A stretch of 64,000 bases of DNA from Nonomuraea dietziae (lineage in GTDB: Bacteria > Actinomycetota > Actinomycetes > Streptosporangiales > Streptosporangiaceae): assembly GCF_014195505.1 (NCBI RefSeq), contig NZ_JACIBV010000002.1, positions 186,001 to 250,000 on the forward strand. The letters are read 5' to 3'. The position numbers and the translations under genes are program-made. Each line of letters starts with the position of its first letter. The first letter of the stretch is position 1. The notes beneath the pieces were generated by a model. That model worked only from the letters and a program-made list of their open reading frames with translations. It was not told the DNA's origin and searched no databases. Positions 15,865 through 24,314 of this stretch are shown here, in pieces.

Positions 15865-17511
15865 ATGAGTAGCACAGCTGCCAGACTGCTGGTCCGGGCG
15901 CTGGAGGCGGAGGGCGTGAAGTACGTCTTCGGCATCCCGGGTGAGGAAAACATCCACTTCGTCGACGCGTTGAACGACTCCTCCATCCGCTACGTCCTCG
16001 TCCGCCACGAGCAGGGCGCGGCGTTCATGGCCGAGATGTACGGCAGGCTGACCGGCAAGGCGGGTGTGGCCTCGGCCACCCTCGGCCCGGGGGCGATCAA
16101 CCTGCAGCTGGGCGTCGCCGACGCCACCACCAACAGCACCCCGGTCGTGGCCATCTCGGCGCAGGTGGGGCTCGACCGCATCTACAAGGAGTCGCACCAG
16201 ATCGTCGACCTGGTGTCGCTGTTCAGGCCCATCACCAAGTGGGCCGAGCTGGTTCCGACGGCCGCCGCGGTGCCCGAGATGCTGCGCAAGGCCTTCAAGA
16301 TCGCCCAGACCGAGCGTCCTGGCGCGGTGTACCTGGCGATCCCCGAGGACGTCGAGAAGGCGCCCGTCTCCGACGACGCGCGCCCGCTACCGGTGAACGT
16401 GGTGCGGCCCGTCGACCCCTCCGCCGCCCAGATCGCCCGCGCCGCCGACCTGCTGGCCACGGCCAGGCGGCCGATCGTGCTGGCCGGTCACGGCGCGGCC
16501 AGGGCGGGGGCCCGCGACGCGCTGGTGCGCTTCTCCGAGCACCTGGGCATCCCCGTGGCCACCACCTTCAACGGCAAGGGCGTCTTCCCCGACGACCACA
16601 GGCACGCGCTCGGCGCCTTCGGCTTCATGCGGCACGACCACGTGAACTTCGCCTTCGACGAGGCCGACGTGCTGATCAGCGTGGGCTACGAGCTGCAGGA
16701 GTTCGACCCCGTCAAGATCAACCCTGACCGGTCGAAGAAGATCGTCCACATCCACCAGTTCCCCGCGGAGGTCGACGAGCACTACCCGGTGGCCGTCGGC
16801 GTCCAGGGCGACCTGTCGAGGTCGCTGCACGCGCTCGGCGAGGCCGTCCACCGGCGCTTCACGCTCAGCCCGACCGTGGAGAAGGTCCGCACGCTCATCA
16901 GGGAGGAGTTCACCCGGGGACAGGGCGAGGACGGCTTCCCGCTGACGCCGCGCAGGGTCGTGGCCGACATCAGGCAGGCGATGGAGCGCGACGACATCGT
17001 GCTGGCCGACACGGGCGCGGTGAAGATGTGGATGTCGCGCATGTACCCGACCTACGAGCCCAACACCATGCTGGTCTCCAACGGCCTGTCGTCCATGGGG
17101 TTCGCGGTGCCGGGGGCCATCGCCGCCAAGCTCGCCTTCCCCTCGCGCAGGGTGCTGGCCGCCACGGGCGACGGCGCGTTCCTGATGAACTCGCAGGAGC
17201 TGGAGACCGCCGTGCGCGAGCGGATCCCGATCACGGTGCTGATCTGGGAGGACGGCGCCTACGGGCTCATCGACTGGAAGATGGGCCTGGAGCTCGGACG
17301 CAGCTCCAGCATCGCCTTCGGCAACCCCGACTTCGTCAGGTACGCCGAGAGCTTCGGCGCCAGGGGCCATCGGGTGCGGGCGGCGGAGGAGCTGCTGCCA
17401 ACGCTGCGCGAGGCGCTGGCCTACGAAGGGGTGTCGGTGATCACCGTCCCTGTCGACTACTCCGCCAACCTGGCCCTGACGGAGACGCTCTCCCACGTCC
17501 TGGAGTCCTAG
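15865..17511 (+). CDS. acetolactate synthase-like thiamine diphosphate enzyme
   Basis: A 548-residue ThDP enzyme of the AlsS/acetolactate synthase group, which condenses two pyruvates. The catalytic Glu lies in VRHEQGAAFMAEMYGR near residue 50, the central dinucleotide-fold domain spans about 190-330, and the Mg-ThDP motif reads TGDGAFLMNSQELETA near 430-445. Length fits catabolic AlsS; no regulatory small-subunit gene is adjacent, in contrast to the anabolic IlvBH arrangement. ATG at 15865 opens MSSTAARLLVRALEAEGV, the usual start. The recombinase gene follows ten bases after its stop. Confidence 0.88.
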   Translation: MSSTAARLLVRALEAEGVKYVFGIPGEENIHFVDALNDSSIRYVLVRHEQGAAFMAEMYGRLTGKAGVASATLGPGAINLQLGVADATTNSTPVVAISAQVGLDRIYKESHQIVDLVSLFRPITKWAELVPTAAAVPEMLRKAFKIAQTERPGAVYLAIPEDVEKAPVSDDARPLPVNVVRPVDPSAAQIARAADLLATARRPIVLAGHGAARAGARDALVRFSEHLGIPVATTFNGKGVFPDDHRHALGAFGFMRHDHVNFAFDEADVLISVGYELQEFDPVKINPDRSKKIVHIHQFPAEVDEHYPVAVGVQGDLSRSLHALGEAVHRRFTLSPTVEKVRTLIREEFTRGQGEDGFPLTPRRVVADIRQAMERDDIVLADTGAVKMWMSRMYPTYEPNTMLVSNGLSSMGFAVPGAIAAKLAFPSRRVLAATGDGAFLMNSQELETAVRERIPITVLIWEDGAYGLIDWKMGLELGRSSSIAFGNPDFVRYAESFGARGHRVRAAEELLPTLREALAYEGVSVITVPVDYSANLALTETLSHVLES

Positions 17512-17521
17512 GATCGGCGGG

Positions 17522-18505
17522 ATGGACGTGCCCGCCGTACCCGCCGCCGAGCAGCGGCTGCCCGCGATCGCCGAGGCGCCCGCCACCGACCCCTACCACG
17601 TCTACCTCGACTCACTGGCCAGCGCCGAGTCGAGGAGGACGATGCGCGGGTGCCTCGATCGCATCGCGAGGGTGCTGACCGGCGACGAGGCGGTCACGGG
17701 GGCGGGCATGCCGTGGCACCTGCTGCGCTACGAGCACACCGTGCGCATCAGGACGGTGCTCACCGAGCAGGGCTGGTCGCCCGCCTACGTCAACAAGCAC
17801 CTGGTGGCGCTGCGGCGGGTGCTGAAGGAGGCCTGGCGGCTCGGCCAGATCAGCGCGGAGGAGTACGCCCGCGCCGCCGACCTGGCGCCCGTCACCCACA
17901 CCAGGCTGCCCACGGGCCAGCACGTCCCGCCGGAGGTGGTGGGCGCGGCGCTGTCGGCGTGTGACGACTCCCCCGCGGGGCTGCGCGACGCCGCGCTGAT
18001 CGCGACCCTCTACTCCACCGGCTGCAGGCGCGCGGAGATCGCGGGGCTGGCCCTGACCGACTACGACCCCGCCGCGCGGTCGCTGCGGGTGCGCGGCAAG
18101 CGCGACAAGGAGCGCATGGTCTACCTGACCGGCGACGCGATCGGGCTGCTCGAGCGGTGGCTCGCGGTCAGAGGCCGTACGGCCGGCGCGCTGTTCTGCC
18201 CGATCAGCAGGGCGGGACGGCTGCGCACGCGCGACGGGCGACCGGTGCCGCTGACCGGGCAGGGCATCGCCGACATCCTCGCCAGGCGGCTGGGCGAGGC
18301 GGGCGCCTCGCCACGGACCGCGCACGACTTCAGGCGCACCTTCATCGGCGAGCTGCTGGACGCGGGGGTGGACCTCGCGACCGCTCAGGCGCTGGTCGGG
18401 CACTCCTCGCCCGCGACGACCGCCCGTTACGACCGCAGGCCGGAGAACACCAGGCGCGAGGCGGTCGACAGGCTCAGGCTCCCCGAGGCCAGACCGCTGC
18501 GCTGA
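17522..18505 (+). CDS. tyrosine recombinase/integrase
   Basis: A 327-residue site-specific recombinase with an N-terminal SAM-like core-binding domain (about 25-125) and a C-terminal catalytic domain. All catalytic residues are visible: Arg in TGCRRAEIAGL, Lys in RGKRDKERMV, HxxR in AHDFRRTF, His in VGHSSPATT, and Tyr in ARYDRR. The size is close to XerC/XerD, but it lacks an adjacent att-like repeat or phage genes. It starts 10 bp after the acetolactate-synthase-like gene and is probably co-transcribed. It could be a cellular Xer-like enzyme or an orphan from an old element. Confidence 0.9.
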   Translation: MDVPAVPAAEQRLPAIAEAPATDPYHVYLDSLASAESRRTMRGCLDRIARVLTGDEAVTGAGMPWHLLRYEHTVRIRTVLTEQGWSPAYVNKHLVALRRVLKEAWRLGQISAEEYARAADLAPVTHTRLPTGQHVPPEVVGAALSACDDSPAGLRDAALIATLYSTGCRRAEIAGLALTDYDPAARSLRVRGKRDKERMVYLTGDAIGLLERWLAVRGRTAGALFCPISRAGRLRTRDGRPVPLTGQGIADILARRLGEAGASPRTAHDFRRTFIGELLDAGVDLATAQALVGHSSPATTARYDRRPENTRREAVDRLRLPEARPLR

Positions 18506-18600
18506 CGCAGGCCACGCGCCGGAAGATTTTCCTCCTCGTTGTCGAAATGGCCGCCGCTCGCGCGTCATGGCAGTGACACCATCACACAGGAGGGACTGTC

Positions 18601-18936
18601 ATGAAATATCTGTTGCTGGTCACCGGCGAGGAACGCACCTGGGCGGAAGCGGGCCCCCAGGAGCGCAAGGAGGTCTACGCGCGCTGGGGCGCCTTCACCA
18701 GGATGCTGGAGGAGCGCGGCGCCAACCTGGGCGGCCAGGAGCTGGCCCACTCCTCCACCGCCACCACGATCAGGAAGAACGGCGAGCAGGTGCTGGTCAC
18801 CGACGGCCCCTACGCCGAGACGGTCGAGCAGATCTCGGGCTACGTGCTCGTCGAGGCCGCCGACCTCGAGGAGGCCGTCGAGTTCGCCACCGCCATGCCC
18901 TCCGACGGCGTCGAGATCAGGAGGATCACGACATGA
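18601..18936 (+). CDS. YciI/DGPF domain protein
   Basis: A 111-residue DGPF/YCII-fold protein (ferredoxin-like). The name motif appears as VTDGPYAETVEQISGY, with an upstream His in ELAHSSTATTIR. Function is unknown, but these proteins are consistently encoded with ECF42 sigma factors, as here. AGGAGG lies just upstream of the ATG at 18601. It is the first gene of the three-gene DGPF-DGPF-sigma operon and overlaps the next by ATGA. Confidence 0.88.
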   Translation: MKYLLLVTGEERTWAEAGPQERKEVYARWGAFTRMLEERGANLGGQELAHSSTATTIRKNGEQVLVTDGPYAETVEQISGYVLVEAADLEEAVEFATAMPSDGVEIRRITT

Positions 18937-19277
18937 AGTACGCGATGCTGATCTACGGCGACGACAAGCTCTGGGAGCAGGCCACGCCGGAGCAGGCCGA
19001 GCAGACCCGGGCCGCGCACGAGCGCTTCATCGCGATGCTGAGCCAGCGCGGCGCCTTCCTCGGCGGCGACGCCCTCGCAGGCTCGCGCGAGACGGTGAGC
19101 CTGCGCAAGAAGGACGGTCACGTGCTGCGCACCGACGGCCCCTACCTGGAGACCGTCGAGCACCTCGGCGGCTTCTACCTCATCGAGGCGGAGAACCTGG
19201 ACGAGGCCATCGGCTACGCCAAGGCCTGCCCCGAGCAGATCGTCGAAGTGCGACCTGTCGTTGAGTATCAGGAATGA
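18933..19277 (+). CDS. YciI/DGPF domain protein, second copy
   Basis: A 114-residue paralogue of the preceding protein, beginning MKYAMLIYGDDKLWEQ and carrying RTDGPYLETVEHLGGFYLIE. Its ATG overlaps the upstream stop (ATGA) and its 3' end overlaps the ECF42 start by 17 bases, so the three genes are tightly coupled. Two adjacent, diverged DGPF copies suggest a heteromeric complex or two ligands for the same regulatory pathway, which is inference. Confidence 0.88.
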   Translation: MKYAMLIYGDDKLWEQATPEQAEQTRAAHERFIAMLSQRGAFLGGDALAGSRETVSLRKKDGHVLRTDGPYLETVEHLGGFYLIEAENLDEAIGYAKACPEQIVEVRPVVEYQE

Positions 19278-20454
19278 GGCGGTCGAGCAGGCGTACCGGG
19301 AGCACTGGGCGCGCCTGCTCGCCCTCCTGACCGCCGAACTGCGCGACCTGGACCTGGCCGAGGAGTCGTTGCAGGACGCCTTCGCCACGGCCGTCTCCTC
19401 CTGGCCGCCCGTCCCCGCCAACCCGCCGGCCTGGCTGCTGACGGCCGCGCGCCGCCGCGCCGTCGACCGGCTGCGCCGTACGGCGGTGGCCACCCGCAAG
19501 CTGCCGCTGCTCGTGGTCGAGGAGCAGCCCGCCCACGACGACCGGCTACGGCTGATCTTCACCTGCTGCCATCCCGCGCTGTCCATGGAGGCGCGGGTGG
19601 CGCTGACCCTGCGTTGCGTGGGCGGTCTGACCACCCGGCAGATCGCCAGGATGTTCCTGGTCGGCGAGGCGACCATGGCCGCCAGGATCACTCGCGCCAA
19701 GAAGAAGATCAGTCAGGCCGGCATCCCCTTCAGGGTGCCCGCCGGACCCGAGCTGCGCGAACGGCTCGACGGCGTGCTGGCCGTCCTCTACCTGATCTTC
19801 ACCGAGGGCTACGCGGCCACCGAGGGCGACGCGCTGATCCGCGACGAGACGGCGAGCGAGGCGATCACGCTGGCCCGCATGCTGGTCTCGCTGCTGCCCG
19901 ACGAGAGCGAGGTGCGGGCGCTGCAGGCGCTGATGATGCTGCACCACGCGCGCCGCCACGCCCGCGTCGGCTCGGACGGCCGCCTGGTCACCCTCGCCGA
20001 GCAGGACCGCTCGCTGTGGCGGCACCAGGAGATCGAGGAGGCGCTCGCGCTGCTGGCCCCAGGCCCGCCCGGCCCCTACCTGCTCCAGGCCGCCATCGCC
20101 GCCGAGCACACCTCCGCCGCCCGCGCGCAGGACACCGACTGGACGGCCATCGCCGCCCTGTACGGCATGCTCGAGGAGCTGACCGGCTCGGCCGTCGTGC
20201 GGCTCAACCACGCCGTCGCCGTCGCCGAGGCGTCAGGGCCCGAGGCGGGCCTGGCCATGCTCGACGGGCTGGAGGCCGAGCTGCCCCACCACCACCTGCT
20301 GCCCGCCACCCGCGCCGAGCTCCTGCGCAGGCTGGGCAGGACGGAGGAGGCGGTGACCGAGTACGGCAGGGCGCTGGCCCTGGTCGGCACGCAGCAGGAG
20401 CGGGAGTTCCTGCTGTCGAGGCGCACCGAGACCGAGCGCGGGCTGCGCCCGTGA
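19261..20454 (+). CDS. ECF42-type RNA polymerase sigma factor with long C-terminal extension
   Basis: A 397-residue sigma factor: regions 2 and 4 occupy about 1-170 (LTAARRRAVDRLRRTAV; LTTRQIARMFLVGEATMAARITRAKKKI), followed by a 220-residue helical TPR-like extension rich in Ala and Leu (YLIFTEGYAATEGDALIRDE is a family signature). This matches group ECF42, which has no anti-sigma factor and is thought to be controlled through its C-terminal extension and its DGPF partners. The start is TTG at 19261, inside the end of the second DGPF gene. Confidence 0.9.
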   Translation: MSIRNEAVEQAYREHWARLLALLTAELRDLDLAEESLQDAFATAVSSWPPVPANPPAWLLTAARRRAVDRLRRTAVATRKLPLLVVEEQPAHDDRLRLIFTCCHPALSMEARVALTLRCVGGLTTRQIARMFLVGEATMAARITRAKKKISQAGIPFRVPAGPELRERLDGVLAVLYLIFTEGYAATEGDALIRDETASEAITLARMLVSLLPDESEVRALQALMMLHHARRHARVGSDGRLVTLAEQDRSLWRHQEIEEALALLAPGPPGPYLLQAAIAAEHTSAARAQDTDWTAIAALYGMLEELTGSAVVRLNHAVAVAEASGPEAGLAMLDGLEAELPHHHLLPATRAELLRRLGRTEEAVTEYGRALALVGTQQEREFLLSRRTETERGLRP

Positions 20455-20527
20455 GATCCTGGCCACCGTGCCCCCACTCCACACCCCCCGCCCGGGTCCC
20501 GCCCTTCCCTCACCTGCGGGCGGCGTC

Positions 20528-21139
20528 ATGGGCGAGGCCGGCCAGCTGCTGCCTTTCGACCTGCTGAAGGCTCAGGTGAAGGCCAACCTCGCGCTGCTGC
20601 GGCCGGTGAGCGCGCCGGTCGGCGACGGGCTGCGCAGGGCGGCGGTGGCCGTGTGCGTGCTGCGCGACGGCGAGCGCCCGCCGTACACGATCGTGATCAA
20701 GCGGGCCGCGCGCGGGCGCAACGCGGGGCAGTGGGCGCTGCCGGGCGGGCGGCTCGAGGACGGCGAGCAGGCGACGGAGGGGGCGCTGCGCGAGCTGGCC
20801 GAGGAGACGGCGGTCACCGGCATGGAGGTGGCGGGCGTGCTCGACGACTACGTCACCGACTCGGGCTTCGTGATCACCCCGGTGGTGGCCTTCGGCGGGC
20901 CTGCCGACCCACGCCCCGACGCCAGGGAGGTGGCCTCGGTCCACAGGGTGCCGCTCGACCGGCTGCTTGCCCCCGGCGTGCCGCGCTGGAACCAGGGGCT
21001 GCTGCAGATGCCGCTCGGTCCTGGCATCGTGATACACGCCCCGACGGGCGCGATTTTGTGGCAGTTCGCCGAAGTCGCACTCAGGGGGCGTGAGCTGCGC
21101 GTTTCCGGCGTCAGCCAGCCCCACTGGACGAGAACCTGA
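20528..21139 (+). CDS. Nudix hydrolase
   Basis: A 203-residue Nudix protein. The Nudix box is complete: G-G-RLEDGEQATEG-ALRELAEETAV, with the REx2EE core that binds Mg2+. It hydrolyses a nucleoside diphosphate linked to another moiety; the presence of a C-terminal PLGPGIVIHAPTGA segment does not let me choose a substrate. I take the ATG at 20528; GTG at 20468, directly after the ECF42 gene, would add a 20-residue Pro-rich leader. It is likely the end of the DGPF-sigma transcript. Confidence 0.82.
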   Translation: MGEAGQLLPFDLLKAQVKANLALLRPVSAPVGDGLRRAAVAVCVLRDGERPPYTIVIKRAARGRNAGQWALPGGRLEDGEQATEGALRELAEETAVTGMEVAGVLDDYVTDSGFVITPVVAFGGPADPRPDAREVASVHRVPLDRLLAPGVPRWNQGLLQMPLGPGIVIHAPTGAILWQFAEVALRGRELRVSGVSQPHWTRT

Positions 21140-21183
21140 CCCACTCTTGGGGCAGGATGGAATAGCCACCGCCCGATGTCCGT

Positions 21184-21189
21184 TAGAGT
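21184..21189 (+). promoter_or_regulatory. -10 box TAGAGT upstream of the ncRNA candidate
   Basis: TAGAGT matches the actinomycete -10 consensus TAGRRT and sits five bases before the first base of the closing stem at 21194, so transcription would begin at or within the stem. A good -35 is not obvious (TGGAAT at 21158-21163 is 20 bp away). Confidence 0.45.
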
Positions 21190-21193
21190 CAGC

Positions 21194-21351
21194 AAGGCCG
21201 CTGTGGTCTGTGTCCCCCGGGCCGCAAATTACCGCCTTCACGGAATACCGTTCGGCTGGAGCCGTGTTGTGCACCTCGCCGAGGAGGCGACCGCCACAGC
21301 GGCCTTGAGCGTCACGAACGGCGCCCCACCCCTCCGGTGGGGCGCCGTTCG
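21194..21351 (+). ncRNA. candidate structured RNA, about 160 nt, unclassified
   Basis: AAGGCCGCTGTGG (21194-21206) pairs perfectly over 13 bases with CCACAGCGGCCTT (21294-21306), closing an 87-nt domain with its own small hairpins (for instance around CGGCTGGAGCCG and CCTCGCCGAGG). Nine bases later follows a 16-bp terminator hairpin ending at 21351. A -10 box just upstream and no coding potential fit a small RNA gene, or alternatively a structured leader of the S9 peptidase gene, whose start is 118 bp further on. It does not match 4.5S, tmRNA, RNase P, 6C, c-di-AMP or cobalamin motifs that I know. Confidence 0.55.
21315..21351 (+). terminator. strong intrinsic terminator hairpin
   Basis: CGAACGGCGCCCCACC, loop CCTCC, GGTGGGGCGCCGTTCG: a perfect 16-bp stem. 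No T tract follows, typical of actinomycetes. It ends the ncRNA candidate or the Nudix transcript, or attenuates the downstream peptidase gene. Confidence 0.8.
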
Positions 21352-21468
21352 CGTGTGACGGATGGTAAAGTGTGTGACGCGTCCGCTCGGACGCCCGCCG
21401 CGCCCGTGAGTCCGCCGGGTCGCCCTCTCTTTCTCTCCCACCGTGCCGGTCCTGCGCAGAGTCCCTTC

Positions 21469-23574
21469 ATGGACATCCACGCGTTTCCCACCCAGCTGGC
21501 CCGCACGCAGCGCCTGTCCCTCGGCCTGCCGCGCGCCTTCACCCTCTCCCCCGACGGCCGCAGGGCGCTGTTCCTGCGCACCCGTGGCCCCGAAGACCGC
21601 GCCGGCTGCCTCTGGCTGCTCGACGGCGGCCACGAGCGGCTGCTGGCCGCCCCCGAGACGCTCGGCGCGCACGGGCCCTTTCCCGAGGCCGAGCGCGTCC
21701 GCAGGGAACGAGCCCGCGAACACGCCGCAGGGGTGGTCGCCTACAGCGCCGACGCCGACCTCCGCGTCGCCGTCTTCGCCGTGAACGGGCAGCTGTGGGC
21801 GGTGGACACCCGCGAGGGCATGCCGTGGCGGGTGCCCACCGAGGGCCCCGTCACCGACCCTCGCCTCGACCCCACGGGCGCCAGGGTGGCCTACGTCCGC
21901 GAAGGCGCGCTGCACGTGAGCGAGCTGGCCGGCGGGAGGCGGCTGCGCATGGCCGCGCCTGACGGTCCCGAGGTGGTCTGGGGGCTGGCCGAGCATGTGG
22001 CGGCCGAGTCCATGCACAGGAGCCGCGGCCACTGGTGGTCGCCCGACGGGCGCAGGCTGCTGGCCGCCAGGGTGGATCACTCCCCCGTCCAGCGCTGGTG
22101 GATCGCCGACCCCGCCGACCCGTCCAAGCCGCCGCGCCCGATCCGCTATCCCGCCGCGGGCACCGCCAACGCCCTCGTCACCCTCCACGTGCTCGGCCTC
22201 GACGGCGAGCGCGTCGAGCTCGACTGGGACCGCGAGTCCTTCGAGTACGTCACCGCCGCCCGCTGGGACGCCCACGGCCCGCTCATCGGCGTGCAGAGCC
22301 GCGACCAGCGCACGCTGCGGATCCTGGCCGCCGACCCTGGCACGGGCGCGACCACGCTCCTGCACGAGCAGCGCGACCCCGCATGGGTCGAGCTGATCCC
22401 CGGCACCCCCGCCCGCACCGCCTCGGGCGCGCTCGTCCACACCGCCGACTCCCCCCTCACCCGGCGGCTGCTGGTGGACGGCGTCCCTGTCACCCCCGAG
22501 GGACTGCAGGTCGCCGAGGTCCTCGACGTCAGCGGCGAGTCGGTGCTCTTCCTCGCCACGGACGAGCCCACCGAGAGACACCTGTGGTCGTACGACCCCT
22601 CGCGCGGCGCCGTACGGCTGAGCGAGGAGCCGGGTCTGCACACCGGCCACCGGTCGGCCGGCGCGCTGCTCGTCGCCTCGCACACCCCGCACGGCCACTC
22701 CTTCCGCCTGCTCCGCGACGGCCTGCCGGACACCGAGATCGCCTCGCTGGCCGCCGAGCCGCTCCTGTCGCCGCGCGTCACCTGGCTGAGGGCGGGCGCG
22801 CGGGAGATCCGCACCGCGCTGCTGCTGCCGTCCTGGCACAGGGCCGGCGCGGGCCTTCTGCCCGTCCTGATGGCCCCCTACGCGGGGCCCGCCATGCAGC
22901 TGGCGGTCAGGGCCAGGCACTGGTGGCTGTGCGAGGCGCAGTGGTTCGCCGAGTCGGGGTTCGCCGTCGTGGTCGCCGACGGGCGCGGCACCAGGGGACG
23001 CGGGCCCGCGTGGGAGAAGGCCGTCCACGGCGACACGCTCACCGCGCCGCTGGAGGACCAGGTGACGGCGCTGCACGCGGCCGCCGCGCACTGCCCCGAT
23101 CTCGACCTCGGCAGGGTCGCCATCCGCGGATGGAGCTACGGCGGCACGCTCGCGGCGGCGGCCGTGCTGCGGAGGCCCGAGGTCTTCCACGCCGCCGTCT
23201 CCGGCGCCGCGCCCAGCGACCAGCGGCTGTACGACACCCACTGGCGCGAGCGCTTCCTCGGGCATCCCGATCAGGAGCAGGGCAACTACGAGCGCTCCTC
23301 GCCGATCGGCGACGCGGCGCGGTTGCGACGGCCCCTGCTGCTGGTGCACGGCCTGGCCGACGACAACGTGGTGGCCGCGCACACGCTGCGGATGTCGGCG
23401 GCGTTGCTGGCGGCGGGCCGACCGCACCAGGTGCTGCCGATACCGGGCGCCGCCCACGCGCCCACGGGGCAGGCGGCCGTCGCGGGGCTGCTGCACTGCC
23501 AACTGGACTTCCTGCGGCAGGCGCTGAACCTCACAGCCCGAGGTGGGGCGTCGGGGCCGCCCCGCGCGCAATAG
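21469..23574 (+). CDS. S9 family prolyl oligopeptidase / DPP IV-like peptidase
   Basis: A 701-residue serine peptidase without signal peptide. Residues about 30-450 are a DPP IV-type beta-propeller (note AEHVAAESMHRSRGHWWSPDG-like Glu-containing segment that holds the substrate N-terminus), and about 455-690 an alpha/beta hydrolase domain. The catalytic Ser is in IRGWSYGGTL, the Asp in VHGLADDNVV and the His in PGAAHAP. Expected to cleave dipeptides after Pro or Ala in the cytoplasm. The start MDIHAFPTQLARTQRLSLGL at 21469 fits the family. Stands downstream of the structured region 21194-21351. Confidence 0.88.
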   Translation: MDIHAFPTQLARTQRLSLGLPRAFTLSPDGRRALFLRTRGPEDRAGCLWLLDGGHERLLAAPETLGAHGPFPEAERVRRERAREHAAGVVAYSADADLRVAVFAVNGQLWAVDTREGMPWRVPTEGPVTDPRLDPTGARVAYVREGALHVSELAGGRRLRMAAPDGPEVVWGLAEHVAAESMHRSRGHWWSPDGRRLLAARVDHSPVQRWWIADPADPSKPPRPIRYPAAGTANALVTLHVLGLDGERVELDWDRESFEYVTAARWDAHGPLIGVQSRDQRTLRILAADPGTGATTLLHEQRDPAWVELIPGTPARTASGALVHTADSPLTRRLLVDGVPVTPEGLQVAEVLDVSGESVLFLATDEPTERHLWSYDPSRGAVRLSEEPGLHTGHRSAGALLVASHTPHGHSFRLLRDGLPDTEIASLAAEPLLSPRVTWLRAGAREIRTALLLPSWHRAGAGLLPVLMAPYAGPAMQLAVRARHWWLCEAQWFAESGFAVVVADGRGTRGRGPAWEKAVHGDTLTAPLEDQVTALHAAAAHCPDLDLGRVAIRGWSYGGTLAAAAVLRRPEVFHAAVSGAAPSDQRLYDTHWRERFLGHPDQEQGNYERSSPIGDAARLRRPLLLVHGLADDNVVAAHTLRMSAALLAAGRPHQVLPIPGAAHAPTGQAAVAGLLHCQLDFLRQALNLTARGGASGPPRAQ

Positions 23575-23610
23575 GGTTGGCTTCGCCGTCCACACGATTC
23601 AGGAGAGCCG

Positions 23611-24264
23611 TTGCTGTACCAGATGGTGAAGTTCGTCGCCGCGCCGATGGCGCACGTGATGTGGCGCCCGCACATCTCCGGCGGTCACCACGTCCCCGCC
23701 ACGGGTCCCGCCATTTTGGCCGCCAACCACCTGGCGGTGATCGACTCCTTCCTGATTCCCGCGCTGCTGCCCCGCCACGTGACCTTCACCGCCAAGAGCG
23801 AGTACTTCTCGGGCAACCCCGTCTCCCAGTGGTTCATGCGGCTGGGCGGCAGTCTGCCGATCGACCGCGAGTCGGCCGGCGCCGCCCAGGCCATGCTCGA
23901 CAGCGCCGCCGAGCTTCTGGAGCGTGGCGAGCTGTTCGGCATCCACCCCGAGGGCACCCGCTCGCCCGACGGCCGCCTGTACCGCGGCAAGGTCGGCGTG
24001 GCGTGGCTGGCGCTGAAGACGGGCGCCCCGGTGCTGCCCGTCGCGCTGTCGGGCACCGAGAACGTGCTGCCCCTCGGCGCCAAGGTGCCGCGCCTCACGA
24101 AGATCGGCATCAAGATCGGCGCGCCGATGACGTTCGAGGGCGACTACAAGAACGCCCGCGACCGGCGCAGGGTGACCGACGAGATCATGGTGGAGATCCA
24201 GAAGCTGTCCGGTCAGGAGTACGTGCCCGCCTACGCCTCCAGCGTCAAAGCCGGAATGTCATGA
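23611..24264 (+). CDS. plsC: 1-acyl-sn-glycerol-3-phosphate acyltransferase (PlsC family)
   Basis: A 217-residue lysophosphatidic acid acyltransferase-type protein. The catalytic HX4D motif is in LAANHLAVIDSFL and the phosphate-binding EGTR motif in FGIHPEGTRSPDGR; both are intact. It transfers acyl groups to glycerophosphate intermediates at the inner membrane face. The start is TTG at 23611 with AGGAG at six-base spacing, which is stronger than the ATG four codons later. A hairpin follows the stop. Confidence 0.88.
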   Translation: MLYQMVKFVAAPMAHVMWRPHISGGHHVPATGPAILAANHLAVIDSFLIPALLPRHVTFTAKSEYFSGNPVSQWFMRLGGSLPIDRESAGAAQAMLDSAAELLERGELFGIHPEGTRSPDGRLYRGKVGVAWLALKTGAPVLPVALSGTENVLPLGAKVPRLTKIGIKIGAPMTFEGDYKNARDRRRVTDEIMVEIQKLSGQEYVPAYASSVKAGMS

Positions 24265-24267
24265 ATC

Positions 24268-24297
24268 ATCGACAGGTAGGCTCTGCTACCTGTCGAT
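24268..24297 (+). terminator. hairpin between plsC and PBP gene
   Basis: ATCGACAGGTAG, loop GCTCTG, CTACCTGTCGAT: a perfect 12-bp stem, extendable by two pairs, placed right after the plsC stop and 17 bp before the PBP start. It is a terminator or attenuator; the PBP promoter is not obvious behind it. Confidence 0.7.
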
Positions 24298-24314
24298 GAC
24301 CGGGGGGATGGCTC

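Noticed and set aside
21194..21351. 4.5S SRP RNA, 6C RNA or c-di-AMP riboswitch
   Set aside because: The SRP tetraloop region, the paired C6 loops and the ydaO core sequences are not present.
21238..23595. 785-codon minus-strand frame opposite the S9 peptidase
   Set aside because: Antisense of a complete peptidase; no motif in the product.
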